The position numbers were made by a program, and so were the translations under genes. A DNA stretch of 64,000 bases. It comes from Firm-04 sp964463355. Its GTDB lineage: Bacteria > Bacillota > Clostridia > Oscillospirales > Ruminococcaceae. Positions 18,061-27,756 of this stretch are shown here, in pieces. Under the pieces are notes generated by a model. The model saw only the letters and a list, made by a program, of their open reading frames with translations, was not told where the DNA came from and did no database searches. The stretch spans positions 136,922 to 200,921 of the forward strand of contig CAYXBP010000001.1 in NCBI GenBank assembly GCA_964463355.1, read 5' to 3'. The first letter of the stretch is position 1, and each line of letters begins with the position of its first letter.

Positions 18061-19284
18061 ATGGATTTGGCACAAAAGAGAGTGATACCTTTCAGTCCTC
18101 CCGATATTACTGAAGCGGAGATCCTCGAGGTCAGTGAGGCACTTCGTTCTGGTTGGATTACCACAGGCCCGCGTACCAAGCAGCTTGAAAGAGAAATTGC
18201 AGCTTTTGTTGGCGCAAATCGCGCAGTTTGTCTGAATTCACAGACCGCCTGCGCTGAAATGGCTTTACATATTTTAGGGATCGGCGCAGGCGATGAAGTC
18301 ATTGTTCCTGCGTACACCTACACGGCAACGGCGTCTGTTGTATGTCATGTAGGTGCAAAGCTGGTGCTTGTCGACGTGCAAAAAGAGAATCTGGAAATGG
18401 ATTATGACGCGCTGGAGAAAGCAATTACGGACAAGACAAAAGCGATTATTCCGGTTGATCTTGCTGGCATCCCATGCGATTATGACAGAATCTTCTCTAT
18501 CATTGAGGCAAAAAAAGCTCTATTTAAGCCGACAAATAAGATTCAGGAAGCAATCGGAAGAATTGCCGTCTGTGCTGATACAGCGCATGCATTCGGTGCG
18601 AGCTGGCATGGTCAAATGGCTGGATCTATCGCGGACTTCTCTTCTTTCTCTTTCCATGCAGTCAAAAACTTTACAACTGCCGAAGGCGGCGCACTGACGT
18701 GGAGAAGTATTCCGGGCATAGATGATGAGGAAATCTATCATCAGCTTCAGCTTCTCAGTCTGCACGGACAGAGCAAGGATGCTCTTGCAAAGACGCAGCT
18801 TGGCGCGTGGGAATATGACATTGTTGGTACATGGTATAAGTGTAATATGACAGATGTCGTTGCGGCTATGGGTCTTGCTCAAATGAAACGTTACCCTGCA
18901 ATGCTTGCAAAACGAAAAGAGATCATTGAACGCTATGATGCTGCATTGAAATCGCTTGGCGTTGAAACATTGGTTCACTATACCGATGCGTACCAGTCGT
19001 CTGGTCACTTGTACCTCACAAGAATCCACGGTATAACACCGGAGCAGCGTTCGGAGATCATTATCAAAATGGCGGAACTGGGCGTTTCCTGTAATGTGCA
19101 TTATAAGCCCCTTCCACTGCATACGGCATATAAGAATCTTGGCTTTGACATCAAGGATTATCCGAATGCATATGCACGTTTTGCAAATGAAATTTCGCTC
19201 CCATTGCATACTTGCCTGACGGATGATGATGTGGCGTATGTGATTGCGTGCTATACGGAAGTCTTAAAGTCTTATATTGGGTGA
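18061..19284 (+). CDS. DegT/DnrJ/EryC1-family sugar aminotransferase
   Basis: 407 aa, PLP-dependent, fold type I; in capsule clusters these enzymes put an amino group on a keto sugar nucleotide. Seen: the substrate and phosphate region SGWITTGPRTKQLE, EVIVPAYTYTATASVV, the PLP-binding aspartate region AVCADTAHAFGASW, and the Schiff-base lysine in SFSFHAVKNFTTAEGG. The ATG at 18061 has TTAGGAG ten bases upstream; an in-frame start at 18010 lacks one. The sugar transferase gene begins 5 bp after the stop. Confidence 0.92.
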   Translation: MDLAQKRVIPFSPPDITEAEILEVSEALRSGWITTGPRTKQLEREIAAFVGANRAVCLNSQTACAEMALHILGIGAGDEVIVPAYTYTATASVVCHVGAKLVLVDVQKENLEMDYDALEKAITDKTKAIIPVDLAGIPCDYDRIFSIIEAKKALFKPTNKIQEAIGRIAVCADTAHAFGASWHGQMAGSIADFSSFSFHAVKNFTTAEGGALTWRSIPGIDDEEIYHQLQLLSLHGQSKDALAKTQLGAWEYDIVGTWYKCNMTDVVAAMGLAQMKRYPAMLAKRKEIIERYDAALKSLGVETLVHYTDAYQSSGHLYLTRIHGITPEQRSEIIIKMAELGVSCNVHYKPLPLHTAYKNLGFDIKDYPNAYARFANEISLPLHTCLTDDDVAYVIACYTEVLKSYIG

Positions 19285-19289
19285 TTCGC

Positions 19290-19988
19290 ATGGCGTGGAG
19301 AAAGTGGGAAGATTTGCCGAAATGGATGCAGTGCGATGAAGTACGCGCGTACTATGATATTCTGAACAAAAAGCAGTTCAGCATGAAATGCAAGAGGGTA
19401 TTTGATGTTGTAACCGCATCTGTTTTGCTGGTTATCCTGTCGCCTGTTTTCGTGGTGCTTGCTGTTGCAATCAAGCTGGATTCACCTGGCCCAGTGTTCT
19501 ATAAGCAGGAACGTATTACACAGTATGGAAAAAAGTTTCGCATTTATAAGTTCCGTACAATGGTCAATCATGCCGATAAGGTCGGTGCTGCGGTGACAGT
19601 CGATAATGACAGCCGTATAACGCGGGTAGGTGCAAAAATTCGAGATTACCGTCTTGACGAGATCGGACAGCTAATTAATGTGCTGAAGGGCGAGATGAGC
19701 TTCGTTGGCACTCGTCCGGAAGTCATGAAATATGTGAAATGCTATACACCAGAAATGCGTGCAACACTGCTCCTTCCAGCAGGTATTACGTCTGAGGCAA
19801 GCATTCGATATAAGGATGAAAGTCAATTGCTGAATACGGCAGATTGTGTCGATAAAGTCTATGTAGAACAGGTGCTTCCTAAAAAAATGGAATGGAATCT
19901 TGAGAGTATCAGGAGATTTCGTTTATTGGAGGAAGTTTTGACAATGTTCAGGACAGTCGGCGCGGTTATGGGGGAGAAACATGAATAA
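19290..19988 (+). CDS. Initiating sugar transferase (polyprenyl-phosphate hexose-1-phosphate transferase)
   Basis: 232 aa, bacterial sugar transferase family (PF02397 type). One hydrophobic N-terminal segment (VVTASVLLVILSPVFVVLAV) is followed by the conserved KLDSPGPVFYKQERI, FRIYKFRTMV, RDYRLDEIGQLINVLKG and EMSFVGTRPEV. These short, single-pass enzymes start repeat-unit assembly by loading a sugar phosphate on undecaprenyl phosphate at the inner face of the membrane. A GTG at 19281 is an alternative start. The gene overlaps licD by 8 bp. Confidence 0.92.
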   Translation: MAWRKWEDLPKWMQCDEVRAYYDILNKKQFSMKCKRVFDVVTASVLLVILSPVFVVLAVAIKLDSPGPVFYKQERITQYGKKFRIYKFRTMVNHADKVGAAVTVDNDSRITRVGAKIRDYRLDEIGQLINVLKGEMSFVGTRPEVMKYVKCYTPEMRATLLLPAGITSEASIRYKDESQLLNTADCVDKVYVEQVLPKKMEWNLESIRRFRLLEEVLTMFRTVGAVMGEKHE

Positions 19989-20865
19989 TAAAACAAACAT
20001 TGTACATGCAACAACACGAGAGCTTCAAGAAAAAATGCTTGAAATGCTGCTGTATTTTGATGCGTTTTGTAAAGAACATGGCCTCATGTATTATGTTTGT
20101 GGAGGGTGTTTGATCGGAGCTGTCAGACATCACGGTTTTGTTCCGTGGGATGATGACATTGATTTGTTCATGCCTCGCCCAGACTATGAAAAGCTAGCAA
20201 AGATCTGGAATCAAACTGCGGATACAAGCAAGTATGTTTATTGCCGTACCACCCGAACCAAAGTGTATCATGACGGTGGTGCTTCTGTTCGTGATATTCG
20301 TACAACAGAGATTAACCGTCACAGTGTCAATGAGGATATTTGTCACGGCATTGCATTGGAGATTATGCCGATTGACGGATGCCCGAAATCAAAAATCCAG
20401 CGCGGATGGCAGCTCCTTAATGCATTCCTGTTTAGCCTTTTTAATGTTCAGCGGCTCCCTGATAACAAGGGCGGCATGATACGTTGCATCACTGGTATTG
20501 CTTATAAGATTGTAAAAACGCCCGATGCGAGATATAAGATCTGGAAGAAATGCCAGAAAAACATGACCAGATATCGCTGGGAAGATTGCGATGAGGTAAC
20601 GGAGTTGATTGGCTCAATCAAAGGCATGATGCTTCGCCACCCGAAGAAGGATTTTGACCATGTTGTCTATCTGGACTTTGAAGGGCACAAAGTGCCTGTC
20701 ATGGCGGGCTATAAGCGTTATCTATCAGAAATATGGGGCGATTATATGAAGCTTCCGCCAGTAGAAAAGCGTGTTGCAAAGCATGATGCCGTTTATCTTA
20801 GCACCACTGAACCCTATAAACAGTTTAAAGGACAATATTATTGTGTGGAGGGCGTTGAGAAGTGA
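19981..20865 (+). CDS. LicD-family phosphotransferase
   Basis: 294 aa. LicD proteins have a nucleotidyltransferase fold and attach phosphocholine or other phospho-groups to surface glycans. The hallmark is CGGCLIGAVRHHGFVPWDDD followed by IDLFMPRPDYEKL, containing the metal-binding DDDID. The family motif near EIMPIDGCPKS is also present. A GGGGAG ribosome-binding site lies inside the end of the sugar transferase gene. The IspD/TarI-like gene next to it suggests that the donor is a CDP-activated group, but which one cannot be read from the sequence. Confidence 0.9.
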   Translation: MNNKTNIVHATTRELQEKMLEMLLYFDAFCKEHGLMYYVCGGCLIGAVRHHGFVPWDDDIDLFMPRPDYEKLAKIWNQTADTSKYVYCRTTRTKVYHDGGASVRDIRTTEINRHSVNEDICHGIALEIMPIDGCPKSKIQRGWQLLNAFLFSLFNVQRLPDNKGGMIRCITGIAYKIVKTPDARYKIWKKCQKNMTRYRWEDCDEVTELIGSIKGMMLRHPKKDFDHVVYLDFEGHKVPVMAGYKRYLSEIWGDYMKLPPVEKRVAKHDAVYLSTTEPYKQFKGQYYCVEGVEK

Positions 20866-21578
20866 ATGTTGCAGTAATTTTTGCTGGTGGAACTGGTCAG
20901 CGGATGAGAGCGAAAACAAAACCGAAACAGTTTCTGGAACTGCACGGAAAGCCGATCCTCGTTTATACGATTGAACATTTTCAACGCCACAAGGAGATTG
21001 ATGGAATCGTACTGGTGATTTTGGAGAGCTGGATTGATTATTGCAGGGAACTGATCGATACCTACCACCTTACAAAGGTAAAGGCAGTTGTCGTGGGCGG
21101 GAAAACTGGTCAAGAGTCGATCTATAAAGGTCTTACTGCGGTGGAAAAGCTGTTTGGCAGCGAGAAAGTTACGGTTTTGGTGCATGACGGCGTGCGTCCG
21201 CTCATTGATGAGCAGACGATTACCGATGCACTTCTTTGCGTGGGCGAACATGGTAATGCAATTACTGTTACGCCGGCAATCGAAACGGTTTCCGTGACGG
21301 ATGAGAATGGCATGATCGTAAATGTAATGGAAAGATCACAATGCTTTATGGCTAGAGCGCCACAGTGTTTCCAGCTTTCAGATTTGCTTGGTTGCCATCG
21401 TAGAGCAATCAAGGATCAGAAGGAGTTTATTGACTCTGCAAGTATGATGCGCTATTACGGTTTTGATCTTTATACAGTCGAGGGTGCAATTGAAAACATC
21501 AAAATCACTACGCCTTCCGATTTTTATCTTTTTAGAGCGATTGTTGATGCGAGGGAAGACTCACAAATCTTCGGTTGA
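20862..21578 (+). CDS. IspD/TarI-family cytidylyltransferase
   Basis: 238 aa. Makes a CDP-activated alcohol or polyol from CTP. The nucleotide-binding start VIFAGGTGQRMRAKTKPKQF, the VHDGVRPLI loop and the late TPSDFYLFRAI match the IspD/TarI family. In the isoprenoid pathway the product is CDP-methylerythritol; in teichoic acid or capsule clusters the enzyme usually makes CDP-ribitol or a similar polyol. The capsule setting and the neighbouring LicD gene favour the second role. A GTG start overlaps the licD stop by 4 bp. Confidence 0.85.
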   Translation: MNVAVIFAGGTGQRMRAKTKPKQFLELHGKPILVYTIEHFQRHKEIDGIVLVILESWIDYCRELIDTYHLTKVKAVVVGGKTGQESIYKGLTAVEKLFGSEKVTVLVHDGVRPLIDEQTITDALLCVGEHGNAITVTPAIETVSVTDENGMIVNVMERSQCFMARAPQCFQLSDLLGCHRRAIKDQKEFIDSASMMRYYGFDLYTVEGAIENIKITTPSDFYLFRAIVDAREDSQIFG

Positions 21579-21599
21579 ACCACATAAGGAGGGCACGAT

Positions 21600-22658
21600 A
21601 TGGCATCTGGGATTATGAATGAGGATTTTGAACGCATAGCAGAAAGTTCGTGTATTCCGTGGTCACGGCTCAGAAATAGCAGCGTTTTGGTGACTGGTGC
21701 GACTGGCTTAATCGGTTCTACGGCGGTCAAAGCGTTGTTGTATGCAAATCAGCGGCACGCTTTGCATTTAGAGGTATACTGCCTTGTTCGCAATCTGGAA
21801 AAGGCTGTATGCATGCTTCAAGAGTATTCTGCTGAAACAGGACTGCATTTGATTTCGCAGACTGTAGAAACTCCATTCGAGCAGGATGTACATTTTGATT
21901 ACATTATTCACGGTGCTTCTCCTACTGCGAGTGCGTATTTTATTGAGCATCCTGTTGAAACAATGCATACCGCGATAAGCGGCACAAGAAATATGTTGGA
22001 GCTGGCAGTCAAAAATCAAGTGAAAGGTTTTTTGTATCTTTCCAGTATGGAAGCCTATGGCAATGTTTCTGATGAGCGTGTGCTAAAGGAGAATGACTTG
22101 GGCAGCATAGATCTGGGCAATCTGCGAAACTGTTACCCCGAGAGTAAGCGTGTCTGCGAACTGCTAACAACAGCGTATGCGAGGGAGTATCAGATTCCAG
22201 CCATGAATATTCGCCTCGCACAGACCTTTGGCCCTGGCGTTTCTATAGATGATAAGCGAGTATTTGCTATGATGGCTCGTTGTGCAATGAATCAGGAGGA
22301 TATCGTTCTTTTGACCAAAGGCGAGAGCAAACATTCGTATTTATATACTGCGGAGTGCGTGGAGGCACTCCTTTGCGTCATGTTGAACGGTACTGCTGGC
22401 GAAACATATAATGCTGCAAATCCAGATACCTACTGCTCGATCTATAAAATGGGCGAAATGGTTGCTGAAGAGTTCGGCGATGGAAAGATCAGGGTGCGAG
22501 TTGTCGAATCTGATCAAAGTAAATATCCCATACCAGGCTTTTTGAATCTCAGCATTGACAAAATATCAGCCCTTGGCTGGGAACCGAGAGTGTCCCTTCG
22601 CGAAATGTATGCAAGAATGATGAAGGCAATGAACGAAGAAGGAAGTGATAATGCGTGA
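21600..22658 (+). CDS. NAD-dependent epimerase/dehydratase (extended SDR)
   Basis: 352 aa. The Rossmann motif VTGATGLIGSTAVKALL is near residue 30, HGASPTAS follows, and the catalytic YxxxK is in NCYPESKRVCELL. The family acts on nucleotide-sugars or on CDP-polyols; the exact reaction is not visible. AAGGAGG lies eight bases before the ATG. The next gene overlaps its stop by 4 bp. Confidence 0.88.
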   Translation: MASGIMNEDFERIAESSCIPWSRLRNSSVLVTGATGLIGSTAVKALLYANQRHALHLEVYCLVRNLEKAVCMLQEYSAETGLHLISQTVETPFEQDVHFDYIIHGASPTASAYFIEHPVETMHTAISGTRNMLELAVKNQVKGFLYLSSMEAYGNVSDERVLKENDLGSIDLGNLRNCYPESKRVCELLTTAYAREYQIPAMNIRLAQTFGPGVSIDDKRVFAMMARCAMNQEDIVLLTKGESKHSYLYTAECVEALLCVMLNGTAGETYNAANPDTYCSIYKMGEMVAEEFGDGKIRVRVVESDQSKYPIPGFLNLSIDKISALGWEPRVSLREMYARMMKAMNEEGSDNA

Positions 22659-23674
22659 AGCGAAGCGGCTGTAAGAAGATCGACTTTGTAATACCATGGG
22701 TCGACGGGAATGACCCCGCGTGGCAGCAAGAAAAGGCGAAATATTCTGGAAAGCCTGCTCCAACCCAGGATGCCAGGGATATTCGATTTCGGGACTGGGG
22801 ACTTCTGCGTTATTGGTTTCGTGGCATTGAAAAAAACGCACCATGGGTGAACAGAATCTATTTTATCACTTGTGGGCATTTTCCGTCATGGTTGAATACG
22901 GAGCATCCAAAACTGAAGTGTGTCAAGCATAGCGATTATATGCCCTCTGACTATCTTCCTACTTTCAGCTCACATCCGATTGAGTTGAATATGCATCGGA
23001 TCAAAGGCTTGTCTGAGCATTTTGTCTATTTCAATGATGACTTTTATTTGTTGAATCCAACTGTTCCAGAGGACTTCTTCGTGGATGGATTACCGTGTGA
23101 TTGTCTGATAGAGAGTGCAATCACGCCAAGAATCGGTGAGTTCTCGTCGATTCTGTGCAAAAACGTTGGAGTTATCAATGACCATTTTTCAAAAAAAGAA
23201 ATTTATAAACAGGTGGGTAAAGTCGCAAAACTGAGTTATGGTAAATTGCTTATTCGAACAATGACAATGCTCCCATACCATCACATAATGGGTTTTTATA
23301 ATCCGCACATTTGCCAATCGTTTCGCAAATCAACATTTGAAGAAGTGTGGGAGGCGGAATTTAGCACGATCGACTGGACATGCAAAAATAGATTTCGTGA
23401 TCTAAATGATGTAAGTCAATACCTTATGCGATATTGGGCACTTTGTAAAGGTGAGTTTTACCCTTCCGCCCCTATTGGAAAATACATGAATCTTAGCGAA
23501 GACATATCAAAAATCTGTCATGCAATTGTTACCCCCGCGTCGGATCTTAAGGTTCTTACGTTAAATGACGCAGCTGACGTTGTTGATCTTGAACACAGGA
23601 TGAAAATGGTTCAAAAAGCGTTTTCTAAGAGGTTTCCTGAAAAATCGTCTTTTGAATTGTTTGATTTGGTGTAA
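22655..23674 (+). CDS. Stealth-family capsular sugar-phosphate transferase
   Basis: 339 aa. Stealth proteins transfer hexose-1-phosphate to make phosphodiester-linked polysaccharides. Conserved region 1 is IDFVIPWVDGNDPAWQQEK; region 2 includes RDWGLLRYWFRGIEKNAPWV, IYFITCGHFPSWL and HFVYFNDDFYLLNP; region 3 is near YHHIMGFYNPHIC. A GTG start overlaps the preceding stop (GTGA), so translation is coupled. Together with LicD and the cytidylyltransferase it points to a phosphate-containing capsule or teichoic-acid-like polymer. Confidence 0.92.
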   Translation: MKRSGCKKIDFVIPWVDGNDPAWQQEKAKYSGKPAPTQDARDIRFRDWGLLRYWFRGIEKNAPWVNRIYFITCGHFPSWLNTEHPKLKCVKHSDYMPSDYLPTFSSHPIELNMHRIKGLSEHFVYFNDDFYLLNPTVPEDFFVDGLPCDCLIESAITPRIGEFSSILCKNVGVINDHFSKKEIYKQVGKVAKLSYGKLLIRTMTMLPYHHIMGFYNPHICQSFRKSTFEEVWEAEFSTIDWTCKNRFRDLNDVSQYLMRYWALCKGEFYPSAPIGKYMNLSEDISKICHAIVTPASDLKVLTLNDAADVVDLEHRMKMVQKAFSKRFPEKSSFELFDLV

Positions 23675-23677
23675 GAT

Positions 23678-25012
23678 ATGGTAAGAATAGGGCGTCATTT
23701 TCGGTCTTCAAGCTTTTTTTCTTTTTTGTGCTGGGAGTGCTTGATTTTCGTTATCGAAATGTTCTTTGTGATTGCGCCAATTACTTCCAGTTATATCCAT
23801 ATGGCGATTGTTATGCTACTCTCGGTCGCTGGAGCTGCTCTTGCGGCTTTTTATTCGAAAAAGAATGCGATAAAAATGGATTTGTTTCTAGTTTCGTTCC
23901 TTTGTTTCCATATTTTCGTTTCACTTCGTGCTGTAATGACTGGGACAAACAGAGCATATACAGATTTGCTGTTTTATTGGTGCGGGCTGATGATTGTAAT
24001 CCTGGCGCACCTTCTGCCAATCGACGGATATAAAACCGAAGAAATAGTAATGAAAAGCTTAATATTCTTTGGACTATTTTTTTCGGCTGGCGTTTTTTTG
24101 CAGATGATATTTACCGATCAGTTCTTGAAATATCAACTACCGATGCTGGAAAGTGAGTACAGCAGTTCCCTGCGTAGGCAGGTAGTATTTCATCAGATGT
24201 TTACCGGGTGGACAACACAGACATTTGCGACGTGCATCAATTTGATGTTAGGAATTTATGCGTCTTTATTGGCATGGGAGAAGAAACACTCCAAACGATA
24301 TATTGCAACCGCAGCCGTAATGTTTGTTGCCGTCCTGTTAACTGGCAAACGAGGCCCGCTTATTTTCATGATCTTAGCATATATTCTGGCAAATATAATT
24401 CTAAGCGGCTCTTTTAATAAGGTAATAAAGTCGATTTCAAAATATGTGATTTGTGTATTAATAGCCATCGTTGGACTGTTTGGCTATGTGACGATCTATG
24501 GTAGTACAAGCCGAAATTCAATCGTCCGCTTAATAGAGTTATTCAATGATTCAGGCTCTGGTCAAGATGTGTCAAATGGTCGTTTTGAATTATGGGGACT
24601 TGCGCTGAAACTTTTTTCTTCGTCACCAATATTCGGCGTCGGCTGGAGGCGTTACCATGAACTGGCACTCGTCTACTTGCATGAGGATATAGAAACTCAT
24701 AATGTTTATTTGCAGTTACTTGCCGAATGTGGGATTCTAGGACTTGTGGTTTATTTGATCCCAGTATTAAGTGGATTGTTTTTTACAATCTCATATTTAA
24801 AAAGAATGAGAGCATTCAGAAGAAGCAGTATTTATCAGCTCATGAAACTCTCTTTGGCTGTACAATTGTTTCTTTTCTTTTATGCATTTACGGGAAACAC
24901 ATTATATGATTATTGCGCTCAAATATGCTATTATTTCGCTTTTGCAATATGTACATACGCCAAAAGTCATGCGAAAGTATCTTGGAGGGAAATATGTCAA
25001 TGGATAAAATAG
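23678..25012 (+). CDS. wzy: Wzy-type O-antigen/capsule polymerase
   Basis: 444 aa with about ten membrane segments. The O-antigen ligase/polymerase motif region is clear: SPIFGVGWRRYHEL and then ETHNVYLQLLAECGILGLV in the large periplasmic-side loop. It joins repeat units on the outer face of the membrane. The base composition is more AT-rich than the flanking genes, as is common for wzy. It starts 3 bp after the Stealth gene. Confidence 0.85.
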   Translation: MVRIGRHFRSSSFFSFLCWECLIFVIEMFFVIAPITSSYIHMAIVMLLSVAGAALAAFYSKKNAIKMDLFLVSFLCFHIFVSLRAVMTGTNRAYTDLLFYWCGLMIVILAHLLPIDGYKTEEIVMKSLIFFGLFFSAGVFLQMIFTDQFLKYQLPMLESEYSSSLRRQVVFHQMFTGWTTQTFATCINLMLGIYASLLAWEKKHSKRYIATAAVMFVAVLLTGKRGPLIFMILAYILANIILSGSFNKVIKSISKYVICVLIAIVGLFGYVTIYGSTSRNSIVRLIELFNDSGSGQDVSNGRFELWGLALKLFSSSPIFGVGWRRYHELALVYLHEDIETHNVYLQLLAECGILGLVVYLIPVLSGLFFTISYLKRMRAFRRSSIYQLMKLSLAVQLFLFFYAFTGNTLYDYCAQICYYFAFAICTYAKSHAKVSWREICQWIK

Positions 25013-26169
25013 TGATGTATATGCATGGCGGCAGCGAAAATCATGGGTGTGAGGCAATTGTCCGTTCAACTACTGCCCTGATAGGAGTGCCAGCTGTGCT
25101 GTACAGTAGAGTACCAGCGATGGACATTCGATATCATTTGGATGACATCTGTGAGGTGCGCCCGCGCTGTACGGAAATAACTAGATATACTCCGCAATGG
25201 TTGGTCAGGCAGGTACGTAGACGTATTTTGCACGATCAGCTCGCTTTTGTCCGTCATAATTACCAAAATGTGATTGAACAGGCTGAGCAGAGTGCACTGT
25301 ACCTTTCGATTGGCGGTGATAATTATTGCGGCGATCTCGTACGGGCGTTGCAGTATACCAATCAACAATTGAATGCCCGGAATGTGAAAACTGTTCTTTG
25401 GGGATGCAGCATTGATCCGTCCTATATGGAGAAAGCAGAAAATGTTGCTGATCTAAAGCGATATGCTCTCATCTTTGCGCGGGAGCGTATCACCTATGAT
25501 GCGCTAATTGCTGCTGGACTGGAAAAAACAGCAAGACTCAGCTCCGATCCTGCTTTTACGCTCGGACAAGAGGAGATTTCACTCCCCGAGTTGTTTAGCA
25601 AACGAAAGATGATTGGTGTCAATATTAGTCCGTATGTGCAAAAGAATGGCGCGGTGAACTTGGTTTATGACAATTACCGACGGATGATTCAGCAGATCAT
25701 AGAACGTACAGAATACGGCGTGGTTCTAATTCCGCACGTTGTCTGGAGCGAGAGCGATGACAGGATTCCGTGCCAGAAGCTGCTGGATGATTTTCGCGAT
25801 ACTGGCAGAGTTGTCATGCTCGGTGACTATAACTGTTGCCAACTCAAGTACTGCATTGCACGCTGCGAAATGCTTGTGACAGCTAGAACCCACGCCAGTA
25901 TTGCAGCGTATTCGACCCATGTTCCAACGATTGTGGTTGGATATTCGATGAAATCCAAAGGTCTTGCTGAAGATCTGTTTGGCACAGCGGAACACTATGT
26001 AGTCAATGCATGGGATATGAAAACCGATGGTGTGCTTGCGGATGCATTCAGCTGGCTCGATGCGGAAAAGGAAAATGTGCGCAATCACCTTTCGGAAATC
26101 ATGCCTGGTTATATTCAAAGAGTGCGCGATGCAAGTGCAGAGATCCAGCAGCTGATGAAAGTGAACTGA
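24994..26169 (+). CDS. Polysaccharide pyruvyl transferase family protein
   Basis: 391 aa. Family motifs: MYMHGGSENHGCEAIVRST at the N-terminus (Gly-rich, like PF04230), LYLSIGGDNYCG, and later LVTARTHASIAAYSTHVPT, the GT-B-like donor region. Enzymes of this family add pyruvate ketals to glycans. GGAGG (24984-24988) is placed for the ATG at 24994 or the one at 25000. The start lies inside the wzy gene (19-bp overlap). Confidence 0.88.
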   Translation: MSMDKIVMYMHGGSENHGCEAIVRSTTALIGVPAVLYSRVPAMDIRYHLDDICEVRPRCTEITRYTPQWLVRQVRRRILHDQLAFVRHNYQNVIEQAEQSALYLSIGGDNYCGDLVRALQYTNQQLNARNVKTVLWGCSIDPSYMEKAENVADLKRYALIFARERITYDALIAAGLEKTARLSSDPAFTLGQEEISLPELFSKRKMIGVNISPYVQKNGAVNLVYDNYRRMIQQIIERTEYGVVLIPHVVWSESDDRIPCQKLLDDFRDTGRVVMLGDYNCCQLKYCIARCEMLVTARTHASIAAYSTHVPTIVVGYSMKSKGLAEDLFGTAEHYVVNAWDMKTDGVLADAFSWLDAEKENVRNHLSEIMPGYIQRVRDASAEIQQLMKVN

Positions 26170-26205
26170 ATCTTTGCGCTTTCGTTACCGAAAGGATTGT
26201 CTATC

Positions 26206-27756
26206 ATGAAAAAATCACAGATCAGGCTTGGTGCCGTCTTGTCTTACCTGCAAATGGGCGCGAATATCGTCATACAGCTACTGTTCACGCCAGTCATGCT
26301 CAAACTCTTGGGTGAAAACGAGTACGGACTGTATCAGACGGTTTCTTCCACGATCTCCATGCTCTCCATTTTGAATCTCGGCTTTAACAGTGGCTATGTC
26401 CGGTATTATGCAATATACAAAAAGCGTGATGACAAAGAGGCGATTCAGAAGCTGAATGGGTTATTCCTGATTATCTTTGCCATTCTCGGCGCAGTCGCGT
26501 TGTTCTGCGGTCTGTTTGTGTCGTTCCATCTCGATCTGGTGTTCAAGGAGGGTCTGACGGCAGATGAATATGCAATTGCAAGAGTGCTGATGATCCTGCT
26601 GTCTATTAATCTGGCCTTTACCTTTGCTATGACCGTGTTCAACAATATTATCTCGGCGCATGAGCGATTTATTTTTCTCAAGCTGGTTGCGATGCTGAAA
26701 ACTGTTTGCAGCCCGCTGATCACATTGCCGCTGCTGCTGGCTGGCTACCGTTCGATTGCAATGGTTACGGTGACTGTCATTGTTTCATTCCTTGCAGACG
26801 GACTGTACATGGTTTATGTGCTGTTTATCATGAAGGAAAAGTTCGTCTTTCATGATTTTGAAAAGGGCTTTTTCAAAACGCTGTTTGCATATACGGCGTT
26901 TATCGCTATGAATACGATCATTGATCAGATTAACTGGAATATCGACAAGCTGCTTCTCGGACGGTTCAAGGGGACAGCAGAGGTTGCGGTTTATTCAATC
27001 GGCTTTACGCTGTATCATTGCTACCAGCTTTTCTCGACCTCGGTTTCTGGTGTTTTTTCTCCGCGTATTCATAATATCGTAACAGCACTGCACAACGATG
27101 AGAAAAAGGAACGTGCAGCACTGACGGATCTGTTTATCAAAGTTGGCAGGATTCAGTTTATCATTCTGGGGCTGATTGCGACTGGCATTATTTTTTTCGG
27201 AAAGTATTTCATTGTTTCAATTTGGACAAAGAGCCAGGCGATGAGCAGTGCGTACTATGTTTCCCTATGCCTTATCCTTCCTGCTACGATCGCCCTTGTG
27301 CAGAATCTCGGCATTGAGATTCAGCGTGCGCAGAATCGGCATCAGTTTCGTAGCATTGTTTATTTGGGAATGGCATTCGTCAACCTTGGTCTTTCCATTG
27401 TTCTCTGCCAGCGCTATGGTGCCGTTGGCAGTGCAGCGGGAACGGCGGTTTCACTCGTTTTTGCAAACGGATTAATCATGAATATCTACTATAATAAGAA
27501 ATGCAATATTGATATTCCTGCATTCTGGAGGAGCATTCTTCGGTTGTCTGTCGGGCTGATCATTCCTGTACTTTGCGGTGTTGTGTTGATGCGGTATGTG
27601 GAGATCACCTCTATTTGGATGTTTGGCGGATTGGTTGCAGTTTATTCCGTGGTTTACTGTGTTTCCATGTGGCTGTTCGCAATGAACAACTATGAAAAGG
27701 AACTTGTACTGAGTGCCGTTCGTAAATTGTTCAGAAGGAGACGGATCCATGCTTGA
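26206..27756 (+). CDS. wzx: Wzx-type polysaccharide flippase
   Basis: 516 aa, MOP superfamily, about 12-14 membrane helices. The opening (LSYLQMGANIVIQLLFTPVM, LLGENEYGLYQTVSS) is typical for polysaccharide exporters that flip lipid-linked repeat units. AAAGGA is nine bases before the ATG at 26206; a TTG at 26197 is less likely. The end overlaps the next gene by 8 bp. Confidence 0.9.
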   Translation: MKKSQIRLGAVLSYLQMGANIVIQLLFTPVMLKLLGENEYGLYQTVSSTISMLSILNLGFNSGYVRYYAIYKKRDDKEAIQKLNGLFLIIFAILGAVALFCGLFVSFHLDLVFKEGLTADEYAIARVLMILLSINLAFTFAMTVFNNIISAHERFIFLKLVAMLKTVCSPLITLPLLLAGYRSIAMVTVTVIVSFLADGLYMVYVLFIMKEKFVFHDFEKGFFKTLFAYTAFIAMNTIIDQINWNIDKLLLGRFKGTAEVAVYSIGFTLYHCYQLFSTSVSGVFSPRIHNIVTALHNDEKKERAALTDLFIKVGRIQFIILGLIATGIIFFGKYFIVSIWTKSQAMSSAYYVSLCLILPATIALVQNLGIEIQRAQNRHQFRSIVYLGMAFVNLGLSIVLCQRYGAVGSAAGTAVSLVFANGLIMNIYYNKKCNIDIPAFWRSILRLSVGLIIPVLCGVVLMRYVEITSIWMFGGLVAVYSVVYCVSMWLFAMNNYEKELVLSAVRKLFRRRRIHA

